A stretch of 64,000 nt of DNA from Colwellia psychrerythraea (GTDB lineage: Bacteria; Pseudomonadota; Gammaproteobacteria; Enterobacterales; Alteromonadaceae): the NCBI RefSeq assembly GCF_000764225.1, contig NZ_JQED01000035.1, positions 1 to 64,000 of the forward strand, given 5' to 3'. Below are positions 34,806 to 44,266 of this stretch, piece after piece; the first letter of the stretch is position 1, and each line of letters opens with the position of its first letter. A program made the position numbers and the translations under genes. The notes beneath the pieces were generated by a model. It saw nothing but the letters and a program-made list of their open reading frames with translations. It searched no databases and was not told the DNA's origin.

Positions 34806-37673
34806 ATGCAAACTAAGAATCGTTTTAAATACAGTGTGATAGCAACAGCTTTAACCCTTGGCTTAGCGGCTTGTGGTGGTGACATTAATTTAACCTCTAC
34901 CGTAGATGAGTCAGTAGGCGATACCATTATTGAAAACCCAGCACCAACTCCTGATGCGGGTGCGTCATTACCGGGTAAAGCAAATACCGCTTTAAGTAAT
35001 GAAGTATCAGCAGCTCTTGGGTTTGACGTACAAGTGCAAGTGCTCGACAGCGCTATAAATGAAAGTACCACCTTAGTGGCGAATGTAAATGGTAAAACCG
35101 TTATGTACGCAATAAGTGGTGGACTTGAGGTAGGCGGTTCAGTAGCGGCCTCACAATCACGCAGCACTAGCGGTAAAGCTGCTAAAGCGCGCAATCCTGA
35201 TTTGGATGTTGTACTGACTATTGAACCAGGCGCAGTATTGTTTGGCCAATCAGGTAATGATTATATTGTTGTTCATCGTGATGCAAAAATTATGGCTGAA
35301 GGCAGTAAAACTAAGCCAATCATCATGACGTCATTGCAAGATGTTAAAGGTGAAGAAACAACAGCGGGGCAATGGGGTGGTTTAGTTGTTTTAGGTAATG
35401 CACCTTCAAATAAATGTCCAACTGACGGTAGTGATTGTGCTTTGCAAATTGAAGGTGTAGCTGAAGGTGCTGTTTTTGGCGGCACAGACTGGGAAGATAA
35501 TTCAGGTATTTTAAAATATGTAGTTGTTAAATATGCTGGTTTTGAAATCGCACCTGACAATGAATTAAATGGTATTACCTTTGGTGGTGTTGGCTCAGGT
35601 ACTACCGTTGATTACATTCAAGTACATAGTAATGCAGATGATGGTGTTGAGTTCTTTGGTGGTGCTGTGAATGCAAAACATTTGGTATTAACGGCTAACA
35701 AAGATGACAGTGTTGATTGGGATAATGGTTTTAAAGGCAAGCTTCAGCACGTTTACATTGAGCATGCGAAAAGTGCAGGCGAAGCAAACCGCGCTATAGA
35801 AGGTGACAATGACGGTTCAACGCCTGATAAAGAACCGCAATCAAACCCTACCATCGCCAATATGACCATAATCGGTAATAACTTTGATACCGCAGATAAA
35901 GACTCTGAAGGTATTTATTTACGAGAAGGCACAGCGGCAAAAATTTTCAATACGGTAATAACAGGCCCAAGTGAAATGGGTGAATGTTTAGAGTTTGAAG
36001 GCGGCGCGACCTCATCAGTGACGGTAGATAATGCTAATAACGATAAAATTGTTATGCAAAATGTTGTGATGGCTTGTACTAACGGTGAAAACTTTAAAAA
36101 TGCAAAAGCGGACGATAAATCAGTCTTGCTTGATTTAGCGGCTTGGTTTGAAGCTGAAGAATCTAATAGCATTAGCACTTCTGTTCTTATTGGTGAAAGT
36201 GGCATACCTGATAGTGGCTCACCATTGATTGCCGCGGATGCGGGTCAAGATGTTGCTACTACTCAGGATGCTTGGTTTGATAGTGTTAATTACATTGGTG
36301 CACTTGATGGTGCTGATGATTGGCGACAAGGATGGGCATTTGGTTTTGGTGGCGGTGTCGTGACTGCTCAAGCCGAAGCGGAAGGTTGTCCAACAGGGAC
36401 TAGCGCAATTTCACCTGCTGATGGGGTAACAACTACCTGTCAGATTAGTGGTGATATCACTAGCGATTTAACGTTAACGGCGAATAACTTATATGCCTTA
36501 AGTGGCCCAGTGTTCGTTGGTCATGATAAAGCGGATAGCGCAACGTTAACAATCGAAGCGGGAACGACTGTTTTTGGTCGCTCTGGCAGTGATTACTTAG
36601 TGGTTAGCCGAGATTCAAAAATTGAAGCCAATGGTACTGCGAATTCACCTATCACCTTCACTTCAAGTGAAGATATTAGCTCAGGTGTTACTGGCGCTGG
36701 TCAGTGGGGCGGTATCGTGCTGTTAGGTAATGCGCAATCGAATAAATGTCCAACAGATGGCAGTGATTGTGCCCTGCAAGTAGAGGGTGTTGAAGAAGGC
36801 GCGGTATTTGGCGGTACAGATGATACCGACAGCTCAGGTACTCTGCGTTATGTTGTCGTTAAGCATGCAGGTTACGAAATAGCACCAGATAACGAACTAA
36901 ATGGTATTACGTTTGGTGCAGTAGGCTCAGGTACTAAAGTGGAATACATCCAAGTACATGATAATGCGGATGATGGCATTGAATTCTTTGGTGGTACGGT
37001 TAATGCGAAATATGTCGTGCTTACTGCGAACAAAGATGACAGCGTTGATTGGGATAATGGTTATCGCGGCAACTTACAATATGTATTGGTTAAGCATGCA
37101 AATGATGATGGCGAAGCTAACCGTGGTATTGAAGGGGATAACGACGGCTCTACGCCAAATAAATTACCACAATCAAACCCGACCATTGCCAACATGACTA
37201 TCATAGGTAACGCTTTTGATACGGCAGACAAAGACTCTGAAGGGGTTTACCTACGAGAAGGCACCAAAGCACAACTTCATAACTTTGTTGTTACCGGTGG
37301 CGCAGGTATGGGCGAGTGTTTTGAAATTGAAGGCGGCGCAACAAGCTCTGTGACGGTAAACCAAGCGATAGCTGGTGAAACCGTTATTTCAAACTCGGTA
37401 TTTGCTTGTGGTGAGAACTTCAAAAGCGCCAAGGCAGAAGATGATAGCGTGTTATTAGACACAGAAGATTGGGTGCTTAATCAAAATCCTACTTTGAATC
37501 TAAATAACAGCACGGCCTCTGACATGAGTGCAGTACTCAACGGCATATTCACCATTGATGAAACACCTTCAAAAGACTTATCTGGCCATGCATTTTTTGA
37601 AAATGCGGACCACATTGGTGCGGTCTCTGAAGGCAATGACTGGACGGCCAATTGGGCTGTAGGTTTAGATTAA
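34806..37673 (+). CDS. Surface lipoprotein with a duplicated beta-helix-like domain
   Basis: Protein of 955 residues with a lipoprotein signal (LTLGLAACGG). The ectodomain is an internal duplication with a period of 444 residues. Each unit contains NKCPTDGSDCALQ, EIAPDNELNGITFG, TANKDDSVDWDNG, EGDNDGSTP and SNPTIANMTIIGN, and ends with a DDWRQGW/NDWTANW-like segment. Short repeated strands with Asn and Gly turns suggest a right-handed beta helix. It is followed by a TonB-dependent receptor, and such pairs usually bind and import a nutrient. Pho-box-like sites upstream suggest induction by phosphate limitation. Substrate unknown. Confidence 0.82.
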   Translation: MQTKNRFKYSVIATALTLGLAACGGDINLTSTVDESVGDTIIENPAPTPDAGASLPGKANTALSNEVSAALGFDVQVQVLDSAINESTTLVANVNGKTVMYAISGGLEVGGSVAASQSRSTSGKAAKARNPDLDVVLTIEPGAVLFGQSGNDYIVVHRDAKIMAEGSKTKPIIMTSLQDVKGEETTAGQWGGLVVLGNAPSNKCPTDGSDCALQIEGVAEGAVFGGTDWEDNSGILKYVVVKYAGFEIAPDNELNGITFGGVGSGTTVDYIQVHSNADDGVEFFGGAVNAKHLVLTANKDDSVDWDNGFKGKLQHVYIEHAKSAGEANRAIEGDNDGSTPDKEPQSNPTIANMTIIGNNFDTADKDSEGIYLREGTAAKIFNTVITGPSEMGECLEFEGGATSSVTVDNANNDKIVMQNVVMACTNGENFKNAKADDKSVLLDLAAWFEAEESNSISTSVLIGESGIPDSGSPLIAADAGQDVATTQDAWFDSVNYIGALDGADDWRQGWAFGFGGGVVTAQAEAEGCPTGTSAISPADGVTTTCQISGDITSDLTLTANNLYALSGPVFVGHDKADSATLTIEAGTTVFGRSGSDYLVVSRDSKIEANGTANSPITFTSSEDISSGVTGAGQWGGIVLLGNAQSNKCPTDGSDCALQVEGVEEGAVFGGTDDTDSSGTLRYVVVKHAGYEIAPDNELNGITFGAVGSGTKVEYIQVHDNADDGIEFFGGTVNAKYVVLTANKDDSVDWDNGYRGNLQYVLVKHANDDGEANRGIEGDNDGSTPNKLPQSNPTIANMTIIGNAFDTADKDSEGVYLREGTKAQLHNFVVTGGAGMGECFEIEGGATSSVTVNQAIAGETVISNSVFACGENFKSAKAEDDSVLLDTEDWVLNQNPTLNLNNSTASDMSAVLNGIFTIDETPSKDLSGHAFFENADHIGAVSEGNDWTANWAVGLD

Positions 37674-37726
37674 TCCTAGCCGACATAATTACTTATAAAC
37701 ATTTAGGTAGTTAGTAAACCGTCCAT

Positions 37727-37764
37727 AACCGCTGTTAGCAACTGGTTTTACGCTGGCAGCGGTT
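37727..37764 (+). repeat. Hairpin between the lipoprotein and its TonB receptor
   Basis: AACCGCTGTTAGC (37727-37739) pairs with GCTGGCAGCGGTT (37752-37764), 13 bp with two G-T pairs and a 12-base loop. There is no T run. It could set the relative level of the two products or act as a weak terminator. Confidence 0.55.
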
Positions 37765-37803
37765 TATACATCCCCGGTAAATCTCCTGTTAATGAGGTTA
37801 ACA

Positions 37804-40485
37804 ATGAATACAACGTTGAAACGTTTGAGTCTTGCCATTGCAGCAAGCTTATCTCTCAACTCCGCCTATGCAGAAACGGCAATAGACGATGATGCGCAGG
37901 CTATGGAAGAGGTGATTGTCAAAGCAAGTCGCTTAAAAGGCACTGCTAGTGCAGTAATGCAAGAGCGTAAAAATCAGGCATTTATTGCTGATATTCTTGG
38001 CGCTGAGCAAATAGCACGTACTGGTGACTCAGATGCTGCTGCGGCATTACGCCGTGTAACTGGTATCACTTTAGTTGATGGTAAATACATTTATGTACGC
38101 GGTTTAGGCGAGCGTTTTTCCAGCACACAATTAAATGGCGCAGCCGTACCTAGCCCAGATCCCACACGTACCGTTATACCACTCGATCTTTTTCCCTCCT
38201 CAATCATTGAGTCCTTATCGGTACAAAAATCTTATTCAGCTGATATGCCCGCACATTTTGCTGGCGGTAATGTTGATGTACGTTTGAAAACCATTCCTTC
38301 AGATTTTGTTTTTACTATGCAAGGCAAGCTTGGCGGTAACAGCAATAACTTTGATGATGGCCTGTCTTATAATGGCGGCGATGATGATTGGTATGGTAAA
38401 GATGATGGCACGCGTGCCGCACCAGAATCATTACAAAAACTATGGCAAAGTAATAGTCCATTAAACGATTTATCACAACAAGATAACCGTGAAATTGCTG
38501 CGCAACTAAATCGTGATTATGATCCAAAAGCAACGAGTATTAATCCTAATACTGGTTTTGATGTCACCTTAGGGAACCGCTTTGATTTCGACGACTTTCG
38601 CGTAGGTTTCCTTAGTGCAATATCGTATGACAATAAGTGGCAAGTTTCTGAAGAGTACGAAGGGCAAGACTTTACCTATCAAGAAGGTGTTGAAGGTGAT
38701 GACGGTAGCTGGTCTTTAGTGCGTGGTTTTGATGATATTCAATCGACAGAACATACAGTACGCTTTTCTGGCATGCTAAATGTTGGGGTAGAGTTTAAAC
38801 GAGATCACCGCATAGACGTGAGCTCATTAATTTTACACGATACCCGTGATGAGATTCGCGATAAACTCGGCAATACTAACAATGTCACTATCAGTGATGG
38901 TTTGCGCGTACGTGATAGCGATGTGATTTATGAAGAGCGAGAAATGATCGCTAATCAAATTCGCGGCACGCATAACTTTTCTGACCTGTGGAATTTAGGC
39001 GCTGATTGGTTTTACTCTGATGCCCGTTCTAACCGTTATGCACCCGGCAATATTTCAACACGTTATATACTTTCTGATGGTTCAAATGGCCAAGCAGAAG
39101 ACGGTATTTTTGACCCCATCAATGAAAGCTCATTACGTAAAGCTACTACCGCCTCACGTTATAGTTTTCAAGACCTAGATGATAATGTGGAAAACTATGG
39201 TTTTAGTTTTTCATTGCCAATTAACTTTAGCGACATAGAACTAGAAATTAAAGCTGGCGGAAACTTTATTGAAAAAACACGTGACGCTATGGCTAGGCGT
39301 ATTGACGTCAATACCCTGGCTTTTGATAACCTTGATTTAACGGGTCATCAAATGGGCGTAATTTTAAATGATGATGTTATGCTAAATCATCCATTAGCGG
39401 GTAACGAGTTAGTTATTCGTGATACCTCGGTTGCTGGCGATGACTACTACTCGGCGCAATTGGTTGATGCTTACTTTATTGATACCGACTTTTTTATCGC
39501 ACAACAATGGCGCGTTAATTTAGGACTGCGTTATGAAGATTTCCGTCAAGTTGTTGCACCGTTAGATCCCGCAACAGGTAAGTTTGATTTACCAGCAAAA
39601 CCAACCGATGAAGATTTAGAAGCATTGGCTTTTAAAGAAGATGATGTTTTTGGTGCTATTGCATTGACTTACCTCGTTGATGATGAAATGCAGTTTCGTG
39701 CTTCCTATGCACAAACAACCATTCGCCCAGACATTCGAGAAGTTGCGCCGGCGACCTATATTGACCCACTTACTGGCTTTCCTATTGGTGGCACGCCAAG
39801 TGTGACTAGCACGGCGATTGATAACTATGACTTACGATGGGAATGGTATTTACCCACCGGAGATAATCTGTCAGTCGGTTTATTCTATAAGGACATGGAT
39901 AAGCCAATAGAAGCGGTACAATCACCGGCGCAAGATGGTCCGCCACTGATCAGAATTGCCAATGCAGAAGACGGTTATGTCTATGGACTTGAGTTAGAGT
40001 TTTTGAAAGATTTTGGCTTCTTAGGTGACTTCGCAGGACTACACGGCGGCGACTTTTTCTTATCGGGTAACTTTACGGTAAGTGAGTCAGAAATTAACAT
40101 AGATACCCAGAAAGTTGTTGAGCAAACTCAGGTCTCTACCACGATAACTAATCCAACGCGTGCTATGACAGGTCACTCACCTTGGGTAGTTAATATGAAC
40201 TTAGGCTGGGATGCGCCTAATGGTAATCACAGTGCTACCTTAGCTTATAACGTATTTGCTGAGCGTATTATTATACCGGGCATTGATGGTAAGGATGATG
40301 CTTATGAGCAACCATTCCATTCACTTGATATGGTCTATACCTATTATCCGACTTACTCATCAACACTGAAGTTTAAAGTGCAAAACATTTTAAACCAGAA
40401 AAAAGAAATTGAGTTTGAAGATACGTTATTGCGCAGTGAAACCAAAGGTGTCGCTTTTGAAGTCGCATTAAAGTGGGATTTTTAA
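37804..40485 (+). CDS. TonB-dependent outer-membrane receptor
   Basis: Receptor of 893 residues. The signal peptide ends LNSAYA. A TonB box-like stretch EEVIVKASR precedes the plug domain (about 50-170, with YIYVRGLGERFSSTQLNG and the GGNVDVRLKT end). The 22-strand barrel follows and ends in WDF with terminal Phe. The ATG at 37804 has GAGG at good spacing, better than the one at 37792. It is in one unit with the duplicated lipoprotein and ends at a strong terminator. The family (plug with PDPTRTVIPLDLFPSS) is common in Alteromonadales; the ligand is unknown, possibly a phosphate-containing compound. Confidence 0.9.
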   Translation: MNTTLKRLSLAIAASLSLNSAYAETAIDDDAQAMEEVIVKASRLKGTASAVMQERKNQAFIADILGAEQIARTGDSDAAAALRRVTGITLVDGKYIYVRGLGERFSSTQLNGAAVPSPDPTRTVIPLDLFPSSIIESLSVQKSYSADMPAHFAGGNVDVRLKTIPSDFVFTMQGKLGGNSNNFDDGLSYNGGDDDWYGKDDGTRAAPESLQKLWQSNSPLNDLSQQDNREIAAQLNRDYDPKATSINPNTGFDVTLGNRFDFDDFRVGFLSAISYDNKWQVSEEYEGQDFTYQEGVEGDDGSWSLVRGFDDIQSTEHTVRFSGMLNVGVEFKRDHRIDVSSLILHDTRDEIRDKLGNTNNVTISDGLRVRDSDVIYEEREMIANQIRGTHNFSDLWNLGADWFYSDARSNRYAPGNISTRYILSDGSNGQAEDGIFDPINESSLRKATTASRYSFQDLDDNVENYGFSFSLPINFSDIELEIKAGGNFIEKTRDAMARRIDVNTLAFDNLDLTGHQMGVILNDDVMLNHPLAGNELVIRDTSVAGDDYYSAQLVDAYFIDTDFFIAQQWRVNLGLRYEDFRQVVAPLDPATGKFDLPAKPTDEDLEALAFKEDDVFGAIALTYLVDDEMQFRASYAQTTIRPDIREVAPATYIDPLTGFPIGGTPSVTSTAIDNYDLRWEWYLPTGDNLSVGLFYKDMDKPIEAVQSPAQDGPPLIRIANAEDGYVYGLELEFLKDFGFLGDFAGLHGGDFFLSGNFTVSESEINIDTQKVVEQTQVSTTITNPTRAMTGHSPWVVNMNLGWDAPNGNHSATLAYNVFAERIIIPGIDGKDDAYEQPFHSLDMVYTYYPTYSSTLKFKVQNILNQKKEIEFEDTLLRSETKGVAFEVALKWDF

Positions 40486-40566
40486 GTACTTTGATTAATA
40501 ACAGAGCCTGAAAAAGATGATTGTATAGCGTAAGCACTTAATTTATTAGCATTTTGCGCAACTTTG

Positions 40567-40606
40567 ACGCAGTATGGTTTTCCCTGAACTATACTGCGTT
40601 TTTTTC
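40567..40606 (+). terminator. Rho-independent terminator of the TonB receptor
   Basis: ACGCAGTAT (40567-40575) and ATACTGCGT (40591-40599) form a 9-bp stem, extended by an inner GTT/AAC, followed by a T run. Confidence 0.87.
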
Positions 40607-40696
40607 TTGCCAACCGCTTTGCTACAATAAGGCATAACAGTGCAATGCTAAGGCATTACCCATCGTCTTTTTACCAATCATTAAATCAGTGAATAA

Positions 40697-41185
40697 ATGA
40701 ATATAACTTTTGTACCTAAATCTTTTGATGTTCCTACCAAGGCCTCCCTGACTCCCTTTCAGTTGACCGTGCTTGAAGCGAGTAATGCAGAAGTTGATTA
40801 TCAAGCGGTGATGTCTAGCCTGTCACGGTTAAAATCAATCTTTGGACCCAATACCTCATGGCCATCACAGAAGATGATCCTTAAGGAAAACATCACGAGT
40901 TTGCAAGCTCACCATCGAGAGTTTATCGATCGCGATGCCTTCGCTTACTCCGTTTTTGATGAGAGTAAAACTAAATGCCTTGGCGCAATTTATATAGACC
41001 CTAGTCGATCGCCGCATTATGATTGTGAAGTCTATTTATGGGTGAGGGAAGACTGTGCTGACTTAGATGCCATACTACATACAAGCGTATTAACTTGGCT
41101 GACAGAGTATTGGCCTTTTGACAAAATAGCTTTTCCCGGACGCAGTATTGCTTGGCAAGACTGGGCTAAAGAATGTCGAATATAG
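40697..41185 (+). CDS. GNAT-like acetyltransferase-fold protein
   Basis: Protein of 162 residues. The stretch FAYSVFDESKTKCLGAIYIDP, then CEVYLWVRED and the C-terminal WPFDKIAFPGRSIAWQDW resemble small GNAT-like proteins of Proteobacteria. I cannot see a standard acetyl-CoA binding RxxGxG/A loop, so activity is open. The ribosome site is weak. It lies 20 bases before the SRAP gene and is probably co-transcribed with it. Confidence 0.6.
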   Translation: MNITFVPKSFDVPTKASLTPFQLTVLEASNAEVDYQAVMSSLSRLKSIFGPNTSWPSQKMILKENITSLQAHHREFIDRDAFAYSVFDESKTKCLGAIYIDPSRSPHYDCEVYLWVREDCADLDAILHTSVLTWLTEYWPFDKIAFPGRSIAWQDWAKECRI

Positions 41186-41205
41186 AATAGTTAAGGTGGT
41201 AGCAG

Positions 41206-41853
41206 ATGTGCGGAAGAATGAATTTTGATAATAAGCACAGTAAAGTGATCAGTGAGTTTTTTGGCTGTGATTTTAGTGCGCCATCAAATAACAACCTTAG
41301 TCCTGGACAATCAGTTGCTACCTTAGTTAGCTGTGATACAACGGATGGCTCCACTAGTACACTAGGTGAAGAGCCTTCTTTTAAGCAGCTTGATTCAACT
41401 TGGGGTATTAGCTGGTCTAAGCGGCTTCTTATTAATGCGCAAAGTGAAACAGTGCTCAGTAAAGCCACTTTTAAAAGTGCGATTAAAAGCCATCGATGTT
41501 TGATCCCTTGTTCTGGTTGGTATGAATGGCGAACTGAGCAGGGTAAAAAGCAAAAGTACCTATTTAGTCAGGTTAATGATGAACCTATGTTAATGGCCGG
41601 CATTTGGTATGCGCAACAAAGTAAGAGGCAAGGTCATAGTCAAAGTACTAACGAAGAATTAAGTTCTGAGCCCAAACAGCAATTGGTTACTCTCACCACA
41701 GCGCCTAATTCAAAGTGCGCAGAATATCATCAACGCATGCCCGTTATTGTTTTACCGCAATATCGTGATTTTTGGTTCTATTCACCTGCAGAGCAATTAC
41801 CGCCATTATTTCAAGCAATAGACGCAGGCTATATCAAAGTAACGGCTGCTTAA
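41206..41853 (+). CDS. SRAP-domain abasic-site protein (YedK/HMCES family)
   Basis: Protein of 215 residues beginning MCGRMNF. Removal of Met leaves the catalytic Cys2, which forms a thiazolidine crosslink with abasic sites in single-stranded DNA. Other family residues are present: NLSPGQ, RCLIPCSGWYEW with the catalytic Glu, and the HQRMPVI histidine. E. coli YedK is the model. A GGTGG ribosome site precedes the ATG. It converges on the AraC gene, with a 6-base gap. Confidence 0.92.
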   Translation: MCGRMNFDNKHSKVISEFFGCDFSAPSNNNLSPGQSVATLVSCDTTDGSTSTLGEEPSFKQLDSTWGISWSKRLLINAQSETVLSKATFKSAIKSHRCLIPCSGWYEWRTEQGKKQKYLFSQVNDEPMLMAGIWYAQQSKRQGHSQSTNEELSSEPKQQLVTLTTAPNSKCAEYHQRMPVIVLPQYRDFWFYSPAEQLPPLFQAIDAGYIKVTAA

Positions 41854-41859
41854 CAGCTA

Positions 41860-42921
41860 CTAGTTAAAGCAATGTTGTTCACGCATAGTGTTTGGTGTCA
41901 TGCCTGTCCAGCGTTTGAAGGCTTTGCGAAAATTACTGACATCATTGAAATACAAGTCACCGGCGATCTTTTCGTTACTGTGCTGACAGACAATTAATTG
42001 GAAAATAGCCTGTTGGCTACGTATTGCATCAATGATGCCTTGGTAATTAAGCTGATGGCTAGCAAGTTTGCGCTTTAATGTTGCACTACTATAGCCAAAA
42101 TGTTGTGCGCAACCCTCTTGTGATAAGTCATCTTTTTCCAGTATCTCTTGGTTAAGGTAATTAGTGATTTGTTGGATAAAGCTAATAGGATAAGGTCTTG
42201 TGTCTATTTGACTTATTTGTTCTAAGGCAATTGTTTTTAAACTCATAGCGCTGTCGTTAAAAGGTAAATAGAGTTGCTCTGATGCTATGGTGAACATACA
42301 AATTTGTTGGTCAAAATGTAGGTTTACATTTGCCTTCATATTTAAGTGCACGTGATATTGCTCAATGTGTTGCACTTCAGGGTAATCGAGATGCATGGTT
42401 AATTGAGGTAAAACCCCGCAGCGATATTTAATGGCGCCAAGTAAAGCACTTAACATAAACTCAGTGATAAAAACTTGCTGGTTTTTTGTTAGCTTGCCAA
42501 CGGCACTTTGAAAGATAAGGTAACTGTTTTTGTTGTAGTGTTTTAGTTGTAAGTTCATTAACGGAAAACAATCGAGTTGGAAACATTGACACAGTCGCAA
42601 CATATCCCCTAAATGCCGGCAATTCATTAAGGCTTGGCCAAGTAAGCCTAGTTGTGAGGGGAAATAACGTTTTCCGAGTAGAAAGCTAATTTCATTGCCT
42701 TGCACTAATTTACTACAATTTTCTATTACGGTGAGTAAGGTGTTAGCTGAGCAAGTTAAGCCATTTTTAGCTAAGTTTTTTTTACTCAAGTCACTGCTAA
42801 AGAGTTTAGTGCCTTTAAGTAATTTGTCTGGATGGGCACCTCGTTGTCTGGCTAAATCTATTAGGCTCAATAGCAATTGCTGAGCATCGAGTACTTCGTC
42901 ATAGCGTTCATAACCTTTCAT
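41860..42921 (-). CDS. AraC-family regulator with arabinose-binding-type N-domain
   Basis: Regulator of 353 residues. The N-terminal ligand domain has LGLLGQALMNCRHLGDML, typical of the Arabinose_bd (OruR/ArgR-like) group. The C-terminal AraC domain (about 255-350) contains CAQHFGYSSATLKRKL and AGDLYFNDVSNFRKAFKRWTG. Its ATG overlaps the stop of the GGDEF-like gene by one base (TAATG), so the two are translationally coupled. The target genes are unknown; the pairing suggests that the GGDEF-like protein affects its activity or expression. Confidence 0.87.
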   Translation of the reverse strand: MKGYERYDEVLDAQQLLLSLIDLARQRGAHPDKLLKGTKLFSSDLSKKNLAKNGLTCSANTLLTVIENCSKLVQGNEISFLLGKRYFPSQLGLLGQALMNCRHLGDMLRLCQCFQLDCFPLMNLQLKHYNKNSYLIFQSAVGKLTKNQQVFITEFMLSALLGAIKYRCGVLPQLTMHLDYPEVQHIEQYHVHLNMKANVNLHFDQQICMFTIASEQLYLPFNDSAMSLKTIALEQISQIDTRPYPISFIQQITNYLNQEILEKDDLSQEGCAQHFGYSSATLKRKLASHQLNYQGIIDAIRSQQAIFQLIVCQHSNEKIAGDLYFNDVSNFRKAFKRWTGMTPNTMREQHCFN

Positions 42922-43856
42922 TAGGCAACTCGCTTATCCTGATGCTTATTGTTTTTAATTTTTGTGTTATCCATTTGTTGGCTCATCAATTCAAGCACTT
43001 GGTAGTCACTTTGATTGCCGTCAAATTCCTTGCTGCAAATGGTGATTTTTTGATAATTTGCGCGCTGATCACTGCCCACTTTAAATGCTAAGTTCGCTAG
43101 GCTGTTTTCAATATGCCATGAAAAGGCATCTGCGAGTGCGCTGGTGGTATTGGGAAAAAGAACGACAAATCGATCACTGGCGTATCGGCATGCTAAGTCT
43201 TGATCTCTAATATTCATGGTGATGACTTGTCCAATTTCGCGCAACAAATTATCACCTTGTTGATGACCATATTGTCGATTGAACTGATCAAATTGGCGAA
43301 TATCTAGCATCATCACAGTGAAAGGTTTGTTACTTTTTTTACTATAAAGTAGCTGATGTTTTATTTGCTGCTTCATATACTTGGCACTGTATAAACCGGT
43401 AATAAAGTCAGTAAGATTATGATCTCTGTACACGCGTTCGGTACGTCTTAACTGCGCGTTAATGGTCATTTGCTCTCGATGCCAATGATACAGAGCAATA
43501 CTCATAATAATCATACCTACAGGGGCTGGTAATGATTCGATTGCGGTCAACCAAGCACTGTTGTCTGGGTAAATAATAAACTCATCTATAAAGTCTAATA
43601 ACATGGATATATTCATCAGCAATAAGCCAGAAAAAAGCCAGTTGGTGACTTTACCTGTTGGCCTACTCAGTAAAGTAAAACCAATCCACACCAGTGTCAT
43701 CAAGGTCATACCGCCTTCACCTAAGGCATCAAAATAATCTAATTCGTTGCTGGGTTTTAATTCACCTAAGGTGAAGGTAGCGGTGGTGACTGTGGTTAGC
43801 GTAATGAACAAGATGACTAATAGATGGAAGTGGGGCTTTATAAAAGGCGTGTTCAT
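42921..43856 (-). CDS. Membrane protein with degenerate GGDEF domain
   Basis: Protein of 311 residues from the ATG at 43856 (AGGA upstream). Five or six hydrophobic segments fill the first 150 residues. A GGDEF domain follows: LTDFITGLYSAKYM, FTVMMLDIRQFDQFN and GHQQGDNLL. The catalytic GGDEF loop reads ASDRF, so the catalytic glutamate is replaced and cyclase activity is unlikely. RxxD, the inhibitory-site motif, is retained at the correct spacing (RDQD, five residues before ASDRF), so the domain may bind c-di-GMP. It is coupled to the downstream AraC gene. A single exact CTGTCAT half-site lies upstream (43914-43920, minus strand). Confidence 0.85.
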   Translation of the reverse strand: MNTPFIKPHFHLLVILFITLTTVTTATFTLGELKPSNELDYFDALGEGGMTLMTLVWIGFTLLSRPTGKVTNWLFSGLLLMNISMLLDFIDEFIIYPDNSAWLTAIESLPAPVGMIIMSIALYHWHREQMTINAQLRRTERVYRDHNLTDFITGLYSAKYMKQQIKHQLLYSKKSNKPFTVMMLDIRQFDQFNRQYGHQQGDNLLREIGQVITMNIRDQDLACRYASDRFVVLFPNTTSALADAFSWHIENSLANLAFKVGSDQRANYQKITICSKEFDGNQSDYQVLELMSQQMDNTKIKNNKHQDKRVA

Positions 43857-44266
43857 GCTGAGTCCTGTTATCAATGTGAAGCAAATTTATAAAAGTGATA
43901 TTAGCTCACACAGATGACAGTTTTTTTACTTAAATGTGATGAATTAAAAATAATCCAGCCATTAGCTTACTAACTGATTAGTAAGTGATAGATACGCTGT
44001 AGAGCACTCTGGTTAACTATCGAGAGGAGGCTTGGTTATCACTCAATCAAGCTAAACTGTCTGATGATGGGGTCAAATTAGCTCGTATTCCTGTTTTTAA
44101 TCGCAAAAGAAAGCAGATATTTGCGATTTTTAATCTCAACTATTCCGTCGCCGTTTTACTGTCATCGTGCTGTCATATTTTTTACTTACTTTAGCGTCAA
44201 TATCAATTTGTAGCCAAGTAGGTTGCCTAGCTAGTTCGCTATGTCAGGCAGTAAAACTAAAATAAT
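43857..44266. promoter_or_regulatory. Divergent GGDEF-TonB receptor regulatory interval
   Basis: 410 bases with promoters for both directions. It includes a perfect Pho box (44159-44176) for the plus-strand genes and an isolated PhoB half-site on the minus strand (43914-43920). No gene was seen. Confidence 0.5.
44159..44176 (+). promoter_or_regulatory. Perfect Pho box upstream of TonB receptor and acid phosphatase
   Basis: CTGTCATCGTGCTGTCAT: two exact PhoB half-sites CTGTCAT with the canonical 4-base spacer, 91 bases before the receptor start. It is followed by an AT-rich stretch suited to a -10 element. Control by PhoB is inferred. Confidence 0.8.
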
